This document shows, in pieces, positions 21,793 to 33,043 of a stretch of DNA of 64,000 nucleotides. The stretch is taken from the NCBI GenBank assembly GCA_001051155.2, contig JYIP02000002.1, positions 5,375,315 through 5,439,314 on the forward strand. The letters are read 5' to 3'. The notes under the pieces are model-generated. The model made no database searches. It saw nothing but the letters and a program-made list of their open reading frames with translations, and was not told where the DNA came from. Both the position numbers and the translations under genes were made by a program. Position 1 is the first letter of the stretch. The number at the start of each line of letters is the position of its first letter. This DNA comes from Chrysoporthe austroafricana. Its lineage: Eukaryota > Ascomycota > Sordariomycetes > Diaporthales > Cryphonectriaceae.

Positions 21793-22600
21793 CTATAGGA
21801 ATGTATCTTTCTTGGGACCAAAGTAGCCTCTCGCTGAGATGGGGAGAATACCGTCGTTCGAGCCATGGACGCCGGCCAAGCTGGCAGTGTTGCCCCACCA
21901 CGTCAGCGTCTTGGTATGATAATCGACGGCAAAGAACACAATCAGCGCCGAAATAGCCACGCCAGATGTCTGCGGGGGAGCTAGTACAGTACATGAAGAT
22001 GAACGATCTGTTTGAGGCGCCGTCAGCCATCATAATGTAGGCAAATGAATGTTCTCTGTCTGTACCGACGACGGGGTCGTGGAGAGGGCCTGGGCGAGAC
22101 TCGCAGCATCATCCCTGGCGTCTTGTGGCTCATATTACTCGCCGCCCAGTGCTGGATCCCCTGGATGATCACGATCGCGTTCAGCGACAGGCTGGCCACA
22201 AACTTGCAAATTGGCCGGCCCGGGACCTCAAAGGTCCCCGAGCTGACCCTCCCTCGTACCTATTCCGTCACACCGGGGAGGTAAATGGGCCCATACCATT
22301 GTAGCACGAGGAACACGATGGCGATGCACAACCCGATCAGAAACCACTACTTAGACAGCAGGTACATGTCGTTGAAATATGCGGTCGCTGCCCAGTACGC
22401 CCCACATCAGGCTGTTGGCGTATATAGGGCCGTCGTCGGCGTAAGTTAACTTCTGCGCCTGGGTGGAGGTGCATAGCTCCTTGACGTTGGTCATGATGAA
22501 GTCCCAGGTCCCTAAGCCACGAAGTAGGCGATAATGATGGTGCTGATCTGGCCGCGGAAGATGGCCGCAAGGGGAAAATTTCGTGGCTCACACACTACAG
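21793..22600 (-). pseudogene. C-terminal relic of an oligopeptide transporter (OPT/PT2 type)
   Basis: Minus-strand fragments in different frames match the end of fungal OPT proteins. At 22,590-22,400 the pieces FRGQISTIIIAYFVA, TWDFIMTNVKELCTSTQAQK and YANSLMWGVLG correspond to the region that in the family reads like C-T-x-x-x-(F)TC...WG.IGP. At 21,970-21,793 the frame ISALIVFFAVDYHTKTLTWW followed by GNTASLAG and ISARGYFGPKKDTF ends in a stop, like the family's last helix and tail. Between them are stops and frame changes, and no N-terminal half was found upstream. The working protein would import small peptides or glutathione at the plasma membrane; this copy cannot. Confidence 0.6.
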
Positions 22601-25339
22601 AGAACCTTGGTGGCAACCACGCTGTACCGTGTACTAGCACTACGGAGACATCTCACGGCCTCCTCGCCAGCGCAGAATCCTCATACTGCAGACCTCCTTG
22701 ATCTTAATGTTAACACCAAGCTTCTATAGAGTAGTACGTGAAGAATGAGGATAGGTCGTCGAGGCCAAGGGGATGTGTCGAGCTTCTCCGTATGGTGGGA
22801 CTGACCTTCTATAGATAGTCCATCAAAATGTCTTCCAACAACATCACCACCACTCAGTCCATCAACAGCGCTATCGAGTTCGAACAACTCCACCGGCTTT
22901 AGCGCAAGTCAGTATGGTTTTTTGAGCGGATAAATTGACTCACATCTCAAACACTTGGAGAAGAACTACCAAGAACTTCGGCCAAAGGCCATCTATCATT
23001 ATGAGAAAGGTTGCGCCCATGCCCAGCCCAGCGCGTGGGACGAAGATCAAGATGGTCCATGAGAACTGGAATGGGATTACGAATGGGACGTCCGGGCGTT
23101 CAGCATGACTTACATGAACGAGAGGATTTTGGGCGTCCACTAAGTCCTCAAATGGATCATCGAGATTGCTTTAATATGGTAGTCCACGAGACGTGACTCG
23201 TAAGGGAAGTCATTGGCACTCGGTGGCCGTCGAGAACTTTCTCCGAGACATGCGACAATTTGTCGAGAAGCACCTTGGCCGCCCCTTCCCGAATCTTCAA
23301 CATCTTATCAGATGCCGTTCACTGAGAGATGAAGCGTCTCGAGCCGGAGACTGGGAAACGCTTGGAAAAGTGTTTGGTCAACGGATGCAGCATCCACGAT
23401 ACCTCGCTCCACTCGATCGCCGGGGACCCTTACAATGACTGTGTGCGCGTGAAGTACTTGGGGTGACCGAGATGTTTTTGCCCCGCCACCCTTGTGTGGA
23501 CTGGCGTACAGCATTGGCCTGATCTGCCACTCGCTACTCGAAGTGCCGCCATTAGTACATTCTCTCTCGTCCCGAATGGCTTGAGCGAGGCCCATGTTCA
23601 AATTATGGGGTATCACGAGCAGAAGCCTGCAGTGATATGCCCTTGGCCATTATTTGTCGCGCCCGTGGCCAATATTATCGCAAGTTCAATAACGAGAGGA
23701 TTAAGGAGACAGAGGAAATACGTCAGCTTTTCCATGTCGTTAGGGCCGAGGAAGCGGCCGGTGTGTTTGCAGAGTGTTCCAACTGTGACCAGATCCTTGA
23801 CGGCAGCAACGGCCGGTCCTCCATGCGGGCATCCGTAGCGGTTGTAGGACGGAAAGGAGGCTTTTGCCAAGCATCATTCTAGTGTGTTCCAGCAGTTACA
23901 GGAGAATTGTCCTCGGACACGCCCGCGTACGGGTGCTTCTCCGGGTCGGGGCTGACGAGCGTAACGTCCTCAGCGGCCTACTCTACTTTCTCAGCCATTA
24001 TCGACTTGACGATACAGACGGGACACGCAGCTGCTACTCGGCGCGAGAGCTAACGTCTAGCGAGGGGCAGATACCCAGAACGTAAAGCTAGAGACCCACC
24101 CGGCTGGCCACCTCCTCCAAAGAAGAGGGGACCGAGCATCTGGCGGAAGATCAACAAGTCGACCCCGGTACAGCACGACCCGCCGCTATCTCTGCGTACC
24201 ATAGTAGTGTAGTTCCATCATGACCCCCTGGCCGAATCACTGACACCCCAGCAGAGACGGCCATTGGGCTGCGCGATAGTACGGACGTAGATGCATCTCG
24301 GCTCATGGAAACATCCTGGCGAGACCCTAGGGTCCTCGCATGCATTCTCCACACGGCTACGACCATACGGCTAGAGACAGACTTTCCCGACCCGCCAGAC
24401 CCGTTGGCACCCCACAGCATCTGTAGTGATAGCGCTGATAGGTGCCCCGCGCGCTTGAACACTCATCTCGTGATATGGGAGGACCTGGGACGATATCACC
24501 GAGGGTGCAAGGTCAATATCTGTCTCCATATCCCCCGCATCCTCATTGATCCTCCTGGCCGATGATGCAACATGGTACAGGGGCCGAGGCCAATAACTAC
24601 GCTGTCCCGAGAGCCTGGCACGTGCCTGGGTCTTATTCGGATATACTAGCCACGTAGTTCCTGTACGGAACTTTGATATGGGTGGGTGTCAAGCGAAGCT
24701 TCTCTATCTGCATTAGAAAGACCCAAGCAGATCGTCTGGACATAGGCCTGTGTTTCATTGATCACCCGAACGAGGCCTCTTGTGCAATACAGCCCCAGTG
24801 GAACGGAGTCCCATCATATCCGCTGTGTAAACTCGGTACGGTCTGTACGTTGTCGCTAACCTAAGATGTTATCAAAACGGTCCCAGATGCTAGCCCGATA
24901 GTGATTTGCCAGCCATTCGCGCGTGGACTTGAACCAACGGACAAGCTCGGACGCGAGGGCCAGTATGGAGAAACCCGGAGTGGGATTCCGGTGTGGAGCC
25001 TTGGACTGCAGTTGATGCCAACTTCGCGAGAAAGCGCCTTGAGGCAGAAGGTAACATTTTATGCTCAGTGCCCACGCATATCCCTGACAAAAAGACATGA
25101 CCAGTCAGTTTCGGCTGCCCACTCACCGACCGTGTAGGTCCTATTCATTCGCTTGGCAAGGATTTCTTCACCGACTCGTGAGGTAGATGGCCCACCCACG
25201 GACTGCCACTGGATCGGACCGACGTGCGCAATTATTCCACACGGACGCACAATCCTAACTTCTATTATACTGTTGCATTCCATGTGGATGCACGAGTCTC
25301 CATCCCCGAGAAAGCGAGACAGAAAAAAAAAAAATCCAC
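22601..25339. other. Gene-poor, degenerate stretch with coding traces
   Basis: No intact gene found. On the plus strand, 22,831 onward reads MSSNNITTTQSINSAIEFEQ before a stop, and 22,950-23,180 reads HLEKNYQELRPKAIYHYEKG and AFSMTYMNERILGVH between stops. At 23,193-23,438 a frame holds VENFLRDMRQFVEKHLGRPF. A frame at 23,637-23,882 holds NNERIKETEEIRQLFHVVRA. These look like remnants of one or more decayed genes, family unknown. From about 23,900 to 25,339 I see only short frames. Confidence 0.4.
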
Positions 25340-25931
25340 TCAAAATGTTGGCGCATCTGGTGCTATAGGCTGGAGCCCGCCAGCTCCTTTGAAGACCTCC
25401 AGGATATCGGCCTGCTCCGCCAGCACCAACCTCTCCGTCTGGGTTCCGATCTTGGACAGGCCCCTCCACCGCTCAAGATCTTCGGGGTTGCGCTTGTCCC
25501 CATGCGCATCTTTCGCCTGCTCCCAGTGGCCCTTCGAGAAGGCCGCTCCGGTGATGATCTTCTTGTTGGGGATGTCATAGACTAGGGACACGAACGTCCC
25601 GGTCTCCCTACGGAGTCTCTGTTATCACATGGGCCCAGCATCTCACACGGTCTCGCGTCTGTACATACTCCAAGAAGTTGCACTGCCATATCTCCCCGGG
25701 CCGTATGCACTGGTAGGTGCAGGTCTGGTAGTTCAGCCTGCCCTTCATGGGACCGCCGTGGATGGAGTAGACGACACGGTTCTCGGAGAAGAACCAGAAC
25801 TCATAACGCCATTTCTCGGGCCGGCCGTTCTCGTCCGCGGCGTCGTAGTCGTAGACAAGATGGGTGTCAAGGATGTCGTCCTTGAATGTCGGGTGCAGGG
25901 CTGTGTGGGCGAAGAACTTGGGAAGAGTCAT
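25340..25931 (-). CDS. Phenolic acid decarboxylase (PAD family)
   Basis: Two exons on the minus strand (25,669-25,931 and 25,340-25,607) with a 61-base intron (GTATGT donor, CCGTAG acceptor) give 176 residues, the usual family length. ATG at 25,931, stop TGA at 25,340-25,342. Family landmarks are all present: THLVYDYDAADENG, EKWRYEFWF, VVYSIHGGPMKGRLNYQTCT, IRPGEIWQCNFLEETGT and SLVYDIPNKKIITG, followed by FSKGHWEQAKDAHGDKRNPE. The Tyr pair of YDYD, the Arg in KWRYE and the conserved Glu residues, which in PADs line the active site, are kept. The enzyme decarboxylates p-coumaric, ferulic or caffeic acid to the vinyl phenol without cofactor, in the cytosol. It is encoded 546 bases from a P450 on the same strand, which suggests shared handling of plant phenolics. 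Confidence 0.95.
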
Positions 25932-26477
25932 GTTGCTTGTCCGCGTTGATCTTGAAAACTAGGTCAAGGGATCTTGAGGTCAAGGCGCCTGGGGTGAACG
26001 GGACGAGCGCTCCGGAATACCAGAACTGCAGCGGGCGTCGCCTTTTATGATGCCATGCCGCTGATGGAGAAGAACATCCTTCCATGACGTCTTCTCCCCG
26101 TACGGGTCGTTCGATTTTGGAGTGGATACGGGGCCAGGCGAGGTCGTCTCAACGACGTCTAGACACGGCTCGGTCAAGGATCATATGCAACGGGAGCAAG
26201 GGGGAGGGGTCCATATCGAGTAGCAAGTATGTACATAGTAACGGTCTGCACGTACAAAATTAGAAACGTTCTAGGTACCTATTTAGCCTTTTGATACGGA
26301 ACGCCTTAGCGGATGAAGAGGCGGTATGAGGCACCTCTGGGCAGAAATGTCGAGGCTAGGCCCAGGGCATGTTGGTTCCACCACTGCCTTTGACTGCCAC
26401 CCACGTGCCGCCCCAGCCTTGGATCGCCGCTAATTATTTACCTTCCAAGGTTGCTGATCATAGATAGCATCGTTCCA
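25932..26477. other. Spacer between decarboxylase and P450
   Basis: Should contain the decarboxylase promoter and the P450 3' end. No gene seen. Confidence 0.45.
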
Positions 26478-28213
26478 TTATTTCTCTGCCGCACGCAGGC
26501 AGACCTTGACCCCGTTGGCACTGCAGGTCGTGAGAGTGAGGTTATGCCGCACCACCGGATCCGGCTCCATGTTTTGTATCTCTTCAAACCGTTGCAGCAG
26601 TCTCACCGTCACGTAACTCGCCTCCGTCAACGCGAACTGTTGGCCTAGACAGATACGTGGTCCACTACGGAGCGTCAGCAACACTAGTCGGTCTCGACGT
26701 GGCTTGGGATGGGGGGAGCGGAAGGTTTGCAACTCACCCATTGAACGGCACGTATTCCCACCCAACCTTTCTATTCTCCCATCGCTCCGGGATGAACTCA
26801 TCCGCGTCAGGCCCCCAGATGTCCTTGCGCCGGTGGAGGATGTAGACACAGTACTCGACAGACATGCCCTTGCGGACGAAAACAGGTGACTTGCCATCTG
26901 GACCGCCGCCAACGGGGAGTTTGGTGTCCTTGTAGGCCTGGCGGGCATTGATAGGGACGATGGGGTACAACCGCAGCGTCTCATTGAGGCAGTATTGTAG
27001 GGGCTGGCAGTTCTTGAGCTTGGTGAAGCTGATCTCCTTGGACTGTGTGTACGTCCCAAACTCCTCGATGATGGCATCCCGCAGCTTCTTGTAGCGCAGG
27101 GGATCTCGGGCCAGCAGCATGAACATATATCCTAGGGTCGAGGCGGTGGTGTCGCGACCGGCCAGCAGGATGTGAATGAGCTGGGAGCGCAGCTCGACCG
27201 GATCCTGTGTCTTCTCGGCCAGCGCGTCGAGGAATACGTATTTCGGCTTGGTCCTCGCCTCGACCTCCTTTTCCGAATCTCGTAGCTCCTTGTTCAGAGC
27301 CCTCCTCACATAGTGGTCCATGAAGCTGTTGCACTGCTTGATGCACTCGCGAAACTCCCTGGAAGTATAGAGCCAGTACTGTGGCCCCAGCCGCGCGCGC
27401 TGCGCCAGCGCCCACTGCCCCTTATCGAAGGCCCAGGCGAAGTCCACGTTATGGAGGGCGTCGGCCGAGTTCCGGGTCCGCGGGTACCCTGGGATGTGCT
27501 GAAGCTGGGAGTCCGCAGATTCACCGAGTAGGAATTCCGTTGCAGAGTCGAGGGTGAGGCGGAAGAAGAGGTCTTGTAGATCGACGACATGAGTCCACCC
27601 GTCGGGCTTCAGCTTGACATCGAGAGCGCTCATCAAGTTCTGCACATGCCGTTCCTCGAGGTCCAGGTCGCTCACCTGATCCCTGGTGAACTGCGGCCTC
27701 ATCATCTCTCGCGAGTGCTTCCACTCGGCACCAGCCTGTGTGAAGATGCCGTTGCCGAGCATGGGCCAGAACTAGGTCGGGTCAGCCGCGACAAGGCCGC
27801 CAAAGCTGGGGGGCTACAGCCCGATGCTGCAATCATTCACGTACGGTGCCGCGCCTCTGCTCTCCAAGATCAAACGTCCCAAACTGGGTTGCCAAGATCG
27901 CCTGGATGTTCTGTGGCTCGTGTGTGCTGATGATCTTGCTTCCGAAGAGGTTATAGCTCCAGGTGTAGGTGCCCAGCTCCTCTGCCTGCGACACCATATA
28001 CTCGGGGAATAGCTTCTCCTTGTCGGCGGCCATCGCGGCCATGACCTTGTCAATGCCGAGTAGTAACCGGAGGCGCTGCGCCGTTGGCTCCTTGCAGCCC
28101 CATTCCTGCGCTTTCGCTGCGACCCGGCGTGATGTGATAATATGGTCAAGCAGCAGGAAGACGACGTACGAGACGCCGGCGATGGCCGCTAAGACGACCG
28201 AAAAATGTGCCAT
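26478..28213 (-). CDS. Cytochrome P450, CYP52-like
   Basis: Three exons on the minus strand (27,845-28,213, 26,738-27,771, 26,478-26,664) with two 73-base introns (GTACGT and GTGAGT donors, CTGAC branches, TAG acceptors) give 529 residues. A hydrophobic N-terminus (FSVVLAAIAGVSYVVFLLLD) is the ER anchor. P450 landmarks are all intact: I-helix LLAGRDTTAST, ExxR in NETLRLYP, PERW, and the heme loop PFNGGPRICLGQQFALTE. FWPMLGNGIFTQAGAEWKHS and the QFGTFDLGEQRRGT block are typical of the CYP52 clan, whose members hydroxylate alkanes and fatty acids at the chain end. The real substrate is not fixed by sequence; lying next to a phenolic acid decarboxylase it could act on aromatic compounds. A P450 reductase is needed but not encoded here. 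Confidence 0.95.
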
Positions 28214-29882
28214 CGGGGCAGCTGCTAGGGTTGATCAGATGTCGCAGGGCCTCAGGCTATGCGTCGGTGGGTTAGACAAAGTGCTGCGTCGCCAGTGCTG
28301 GTCCCGAACACTGATGGTTGACTACTTAGACATACTCTCGGGGCATGTGGCGAGAGGGGTCGTTTGGGGAGACCTCGAACTTATTGATTAAGGATCCGGA
28401 GCAGTGGAGCGTCAACCATTCCGGTTATGGAACTGCGGAATGGGCTTGATTCCATAACGCCACCATGTATAGGCCAAGAATCCAAGACAAAGTAGTCGAC
28501 CCTCGTTGGCTTGACATAACCAGGGCGGGGCAACGGTGGGTTTATCAGCCCGACTCCAGCGTACAAGCAGTGTGGCCTACGCTACGTAGCTTGGCTCGAG
28601 GACAGCTTCCAAAGGACCGACTCGGTTGACCGTGTTTGCAACTCGACGCAGACCAACCCCGCGAGATCCACGCGCTTCGGTAGCCGCGGGCCAACCAGGC
28701 CGAAGCCGTCAAGATAATTAGCCCGCGGCCATGTGCTGTTAACAATGTCAGACCAGCCCACAGGACGACAGAGCTAAGCCGGCCTAACTCCGCGGAAGGA
28801 TCGGCACCGAATCTCCGGGGCCACCAACGGGCCATGCTCGAGGCAAGAGACCGACAAGCTGATGTCAGCCTGCAAGGACAGACTATCGAAGCTCTGGCCG
28901 GTGTTTCGAGACTAGGTCCGGCCTAGCAGGTGCCTGTACCTAGTCAGGCACTGCCGCAGCTAGTTCGAGGACGGAGGCTAATTAATCTTTAGTGATCCGA
29001 TGAGCTTTGGCAAGCCGGCCCCGCGTCTGCTCCAACGGAGCACTCGTTTCACGCCGGCTCCGCTCCAGGACAAAGTACGCACGGGACGACGGTGGCCCTG
29101 CAGCGGCCTGAGACAGATCCCTAGCGTTAATCACAGGACTCATAGCCATAGATAGATACACTGCATTTAAGGATTCACAACCCCGATGCGCACACGAGCG
29201 CAATGCAGTCATGTTCTGTCCATCTCTCACGAAAGCAGCACGAAACAATAAACCAGCAAAATCAGTACCGATGACCCAGTGACAGAACTCGCCGATTGCA
29301 GCACGATGGCGTCAAGGATGATCGGACGGATCCAAAGCGAAAGAGTCATCCCGAGCACCGCAAGCTTCGGCACTATCCCTTGATACATTAGTGTATGAAT
29401 GCGCATTAGGTCTTCGAGTCATGTGAAACCGTGAACAAGAGAGGCATTCATCGGGCGGCATGGAAAAGAACTCCCGTCGTAAGCTGTGCCGGGGCAATTA
29501 CGCCGTCGTTCGACGCGTGTCGGTTCATGTGCCTCACCCATTACCCTGTGATCGATCTGAATTTCACCTAAATCTTTCCAACCAGTGCTCTTATTAGACG
29601 GCGCAACATATCGCATGACTACCCAAATATGAAAGCCTACTTCCACGATCGCGATCGCTTTTAGTGACTACAAGGGAGTGACCAGCAACAGCTGTAAGCC
29701 GTTTCAGGGACCAGCCGAGGCAACGTGCGCTTTGATGCGAGCGCTTGTGATGGCTTCGGTTGGCAGTTTCAAGCTGCGTCATGGCTTTGGGATCCCCGAA
29801 TAAAGAGTCCTCGTGAGGGTGCAAGACAGCTGGGCCGACGTAGGCCAGGCCTGTTGGAGGTCACTGTCCAATACTTATCAAG
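28214..29882. other. Shared upstream region of two divergent P450 genes (1.7 kb)
   Basis: No gene supported. The two P450 genes are transcribed away from this spacer, so it should carry both promoters. The short frames within it show no protein-like pattern. Confidence 0.5.
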
Positions 29883-31710
29883 ATGAATCCTGTGCGAGTG
29901 CTGAGGCTGTTTTTCCTGCGGGTACTAGCCTTCGGCGGGGCTGCAGGCTATGTTCTGTCGATGCTCCAGTCAACGAGTCTGCCAGCGCTCATGCGTTATC
30001 AGCCTTACACTGCTTGCATCGGTGCATCCTTTGTCCTGAACCTAGTCGACCATTTCTTCATCTATCCCAGATTTCGAGATCCCCTTAGGGGTTTACCTGC
30101 TGCCCAGGACGTGAGTCCAAATGTTGGTATGTGATAAGAAGGTTTATGACTAATATGTGACATGGCTCCAGCATCAACACCGTGGAAAAGTCCTCTACGA
30201 GTCGCCGCGGGGGAAGAGCGCGCTACGATGGATGGAGGAGGCCCCCGACGCTCAGCTCATCAAGATGCCGGGAGCCACGGGGCTGTCTCCCTTCCTGGTT
30301 TCGGGCCCTGGTGCGCTACGTGACATCTTGAACACCCACGCTTACGATTTTGTGAAGCCATGGGGCCTCCGAGCATTCCTCGCTCGGGCGATTGGATGGG
30401 GCCTTATCCTAGCAGAGGGTGCTGACCATAAGAAGCAAAAGAAGACCCTCTTGCCCGCATTCCACATCGGAAGGGTTCGGGGGCTCTACACTCTAATGTG
30501 GGAAAAGACACAAGTCTTCCTCGGAGAGCTTGAGAAGGATATTACGAAGCACCCGGAAGGTGGTGCCGGATTTGGTCTCATTGAGCTCAGCGAATGGTCA
30601 AGGCAAGTGTGAAGGCAACGAGGACACCATCATCTGAGTGCCAGCTATGACTAACGCCTCAGTCAAAGCCGCCTGACTCTCGACATCATTGGGCCGACGG
30701 CGATGGGCCGTGACTTCCGGTCATTGACCTCCGAGGAGAATCCTATCGCCGACGCCTTTCTTGAGCTCCTGCGGCCGGAGGTCCGACGGCTCGTCTTCTT
30801 AGGACTACACTTCATGGTCCCCGAGTGGATCATTCGTCTCTTACCACTCAAGGAGAATTATATGCTGAATGATATCGGTGGATACCTCCGCAAAATTTGC
30901 AGCGAAATCATTCGTGAGAAAAGGGGGAGTCTAGGAAAATCGGACTACGTGGCCGAGCACGACATCCTGTCTAGAATCATTCAGACCGGCGAGTTCACTG
31001 ATGCTGAGGTGTCAGATCAGATGGTTACCTTCCTTGTAGCAGGGGTAAGCGTACTTAGTAACTAGCATCCCCTCGAGAATGCAGATTAACAGTCCGGGCA
31101 GCATGAGACAACCGCAAACGCGCTGACATGGACCTGCTACCTCTGCGCCAGATACCCTGAGATCCAGCGAAAGCTCCGTGTCGAGATTCACGAGAGAATT
31201 CTCTCACATGAGTCGCCCATCACGTACAACCTCATGGAGAGCATGCCCTACCTGCACGGCGTATGTGAGGAAACCCTGCGTCTCTATCCAACCGTCCCGG
31301 CCACTGTCCGCGAAGCCATCAAGGACACAACCATCGCCGGGTACATGGTCCCCAAGGGTACTGACTTTCTTGTCGTGCCATACGCCATTAATCGGCATCC
31401 GAAGTTTTGGAAGAACCCGCACATGATGGTGCCAGAGCGGTGGATCGATAAGCAGGAGAACGGGACGCTGCGGCCTAACAAGACGGGTGGCACGTCAACC
31501 AATTTCTCGGAGCTAACATTCCTCCACGGACCTCGTGCGTGTATCGGGAGAGACTTTGCAAAGGCGGAGCTGAGGTGCGCCGTGGCAGGTGTCATTGGCA
31601 GATTTGAGATCGAGTTACATACGGATGAGGAGCCGAGGGTGCAGGGCGTAGTAACGATGAAGCCGGAGGGTGGAATGTATCTAAGGTTCAAGCCCATTCA
31701 AGGGTGGTGA
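29883..31710 (+). CDS. Cytochrome P450 (fungal, membrane-anchored)
   Basis: Four exons (29,883-30,110, 30,172-30,602, 30,663-31,044, 31,102-31,710) give 549 residues. Intron 2 (30,603-30,662) has a GC donor in perfect context (AG|GCAAGT) with a GACTAAC branch; the others use GTGAGT and GTAAGC. The N-terminus has two hydrophobic segments (MNPVRVLRLFFLRVLAF; TACIGASFVLNLVDHFFIY), an ER anchor. Landmarks: heme-contacting AEGADHKKQKKTLLPAFH, I-helix FLVAGHETTANALTW, ExxR in CEETLRLYPTVP, PERW, and the heme loop FLHGPRACIGRDFAKAEL. The general layout is that of fungal class E P450s that oxidise lipids, terpenes or xenobiotics; I cannot place the CYP family surely. It is transcribed away from the CYP52-like gene across a 1.7 kb spacer. 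Confidence 0.94.
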
Positions 31711-32446
31711 ACTTCTACTTTTCGTCTCCAGTTCCTGTGTATAAAGGAGACATCTTCTACGGACAAGGACAGGATGTTATGTTTTAGTATAATAGTTATT
31801 TCTTAGGATATGATACTAGCGCAAATTAGATTATATCAAGTCGCTACGTTTTTGCGTGGCTTTGTTTTGATCTTTCAAAGGTACATCATCTCTTTACGCA
31901 ACGATGCTCCGACGACACAGATGACCAACCATCTTCTCAAGGAGGCCGGAAGAGGCCGTTCTTAACGGTAATAATCCGATCTAGTAGTTCTCTATCTCTT
32001 TCTCAAGTACGAAGCATGCGCATTCATCTAAATTGTCTCTTGTGGAAAGGAAATAGCCCTAAACCTCAGACCCAACTTCATAAACTAGGAAGCTTCTTTA
32101 CTATTGCCTTTCTAATCAAAGTTGTTAAAAGATTCTACTCAATTAATAAGTTTCTTTGCAGAAAGTAGAAGAGGACTGATGCCATTTCAGAATCTCAACT
32201 TATCATGAAAGCCTTTCAACAAAATGATGCCCTCTTGTTGGTAGACGGTTATTTTGCAGGCAGTGTGAGTCAGGCTAGGGCACCAGACGAGAGGAGGATG
32301 AATAGCGGGGCCTTAACGAAGGGCCAAACCTTCCAGTTGATTTTCTACCCGAGCCCAGCCATGGATGTCTTGTCGCATTATTTACGCGAGAGTTGCAACC
32401 TATACAACAGCCAAATATTTTCCATGCCGAATTCGGCGCCTATTGA
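31711..32446. other. 3' flank of the second P450
   Basis: AT-richer, unremarkable sequence; no supported gene. Confidence 0.4.
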
Positions 32447-32854
32447 GAGGATGCGCTAGTAGCATTGGGGTGGGAGCAGGCGATAAGGGAGCACCAGACT
32501 CCCAAATTGCAGGCGGCTGATGTGCAGGTAAGCCATTCCATACTTATCCCGTCTAATCAGGATCGAGCTGGCAAGACTTGGTTGTAGTGGCAATCCCGCG
32601 AGTTTCAGGACGACCTCAGACGCGTAGCGACCAAGACAGCCAAGTCATGGGGCAGGCATTGCCGCAAATGCGCCAGGAAATCCAAACGATATGTGAGTGA
32701 AGAACCTGCCGAGAGGTATGTCTTTGTGAATCGCTCGAGCATGAAAAAGCCGCAGAAGGGCAAGGCAAGAGAAACAAATCCTTCAACCTCCGGAGCCGAG
32801 AAGGAAAGCCGCAGTGCATCGTTATTACAGCGCCTGGCTGCTGTCTGTCAATAG
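32447..32854 (+). pseudogene. Remnant of a spliced basic/coiled-coil protein
   Basis: After an upstream stop (32,444-32,446) the frame reads LGWEQAIREHQTPKLQAADV to a GTAAGC donor at 32,528. A 60-base intron with a CTAATC branch ends GTTGTAG at 32,587, and in phase the next exon reads WQSREFQDDLRRVATKTAKS and continues to a stop at 32,852. No ATG or N-terminal part is visible. This looks like the tail of a decayed gene rather than chance, but the family is unknown. Confidence 0.35.
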
Positions 32855-33043
32855 TCCGCCGCAAACAGTCCAAAAAAGCGGAACTCAAGACTGTCTGCTT
32901 TCTAGATAAACCGTTAGCTCCCAGGATTAGGCACTTAGTGCACTGCGCATTGGTTTTCTGCCATATCGCCATATTAAATTAATGGCGTCGAGTCCATCCC
33001 GGGAGATGAACGATGCCGAGTATCACAGAAACAACCATACGGC
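32855..33043. other. Short spacer
   Basis: Between the remnant and the 3' end of the minus-strand gene. Nothing recognised. Confidence 0.3.

Noticed and set aside
24151..24462. A P-loop-like GANGSGGSGKS on the minus strand, suggesting an ABC transporter
   Set aside because: The surrounding frame has no Walker B, signature or membrane segments, and nearby frames are full of stops; likely chance.
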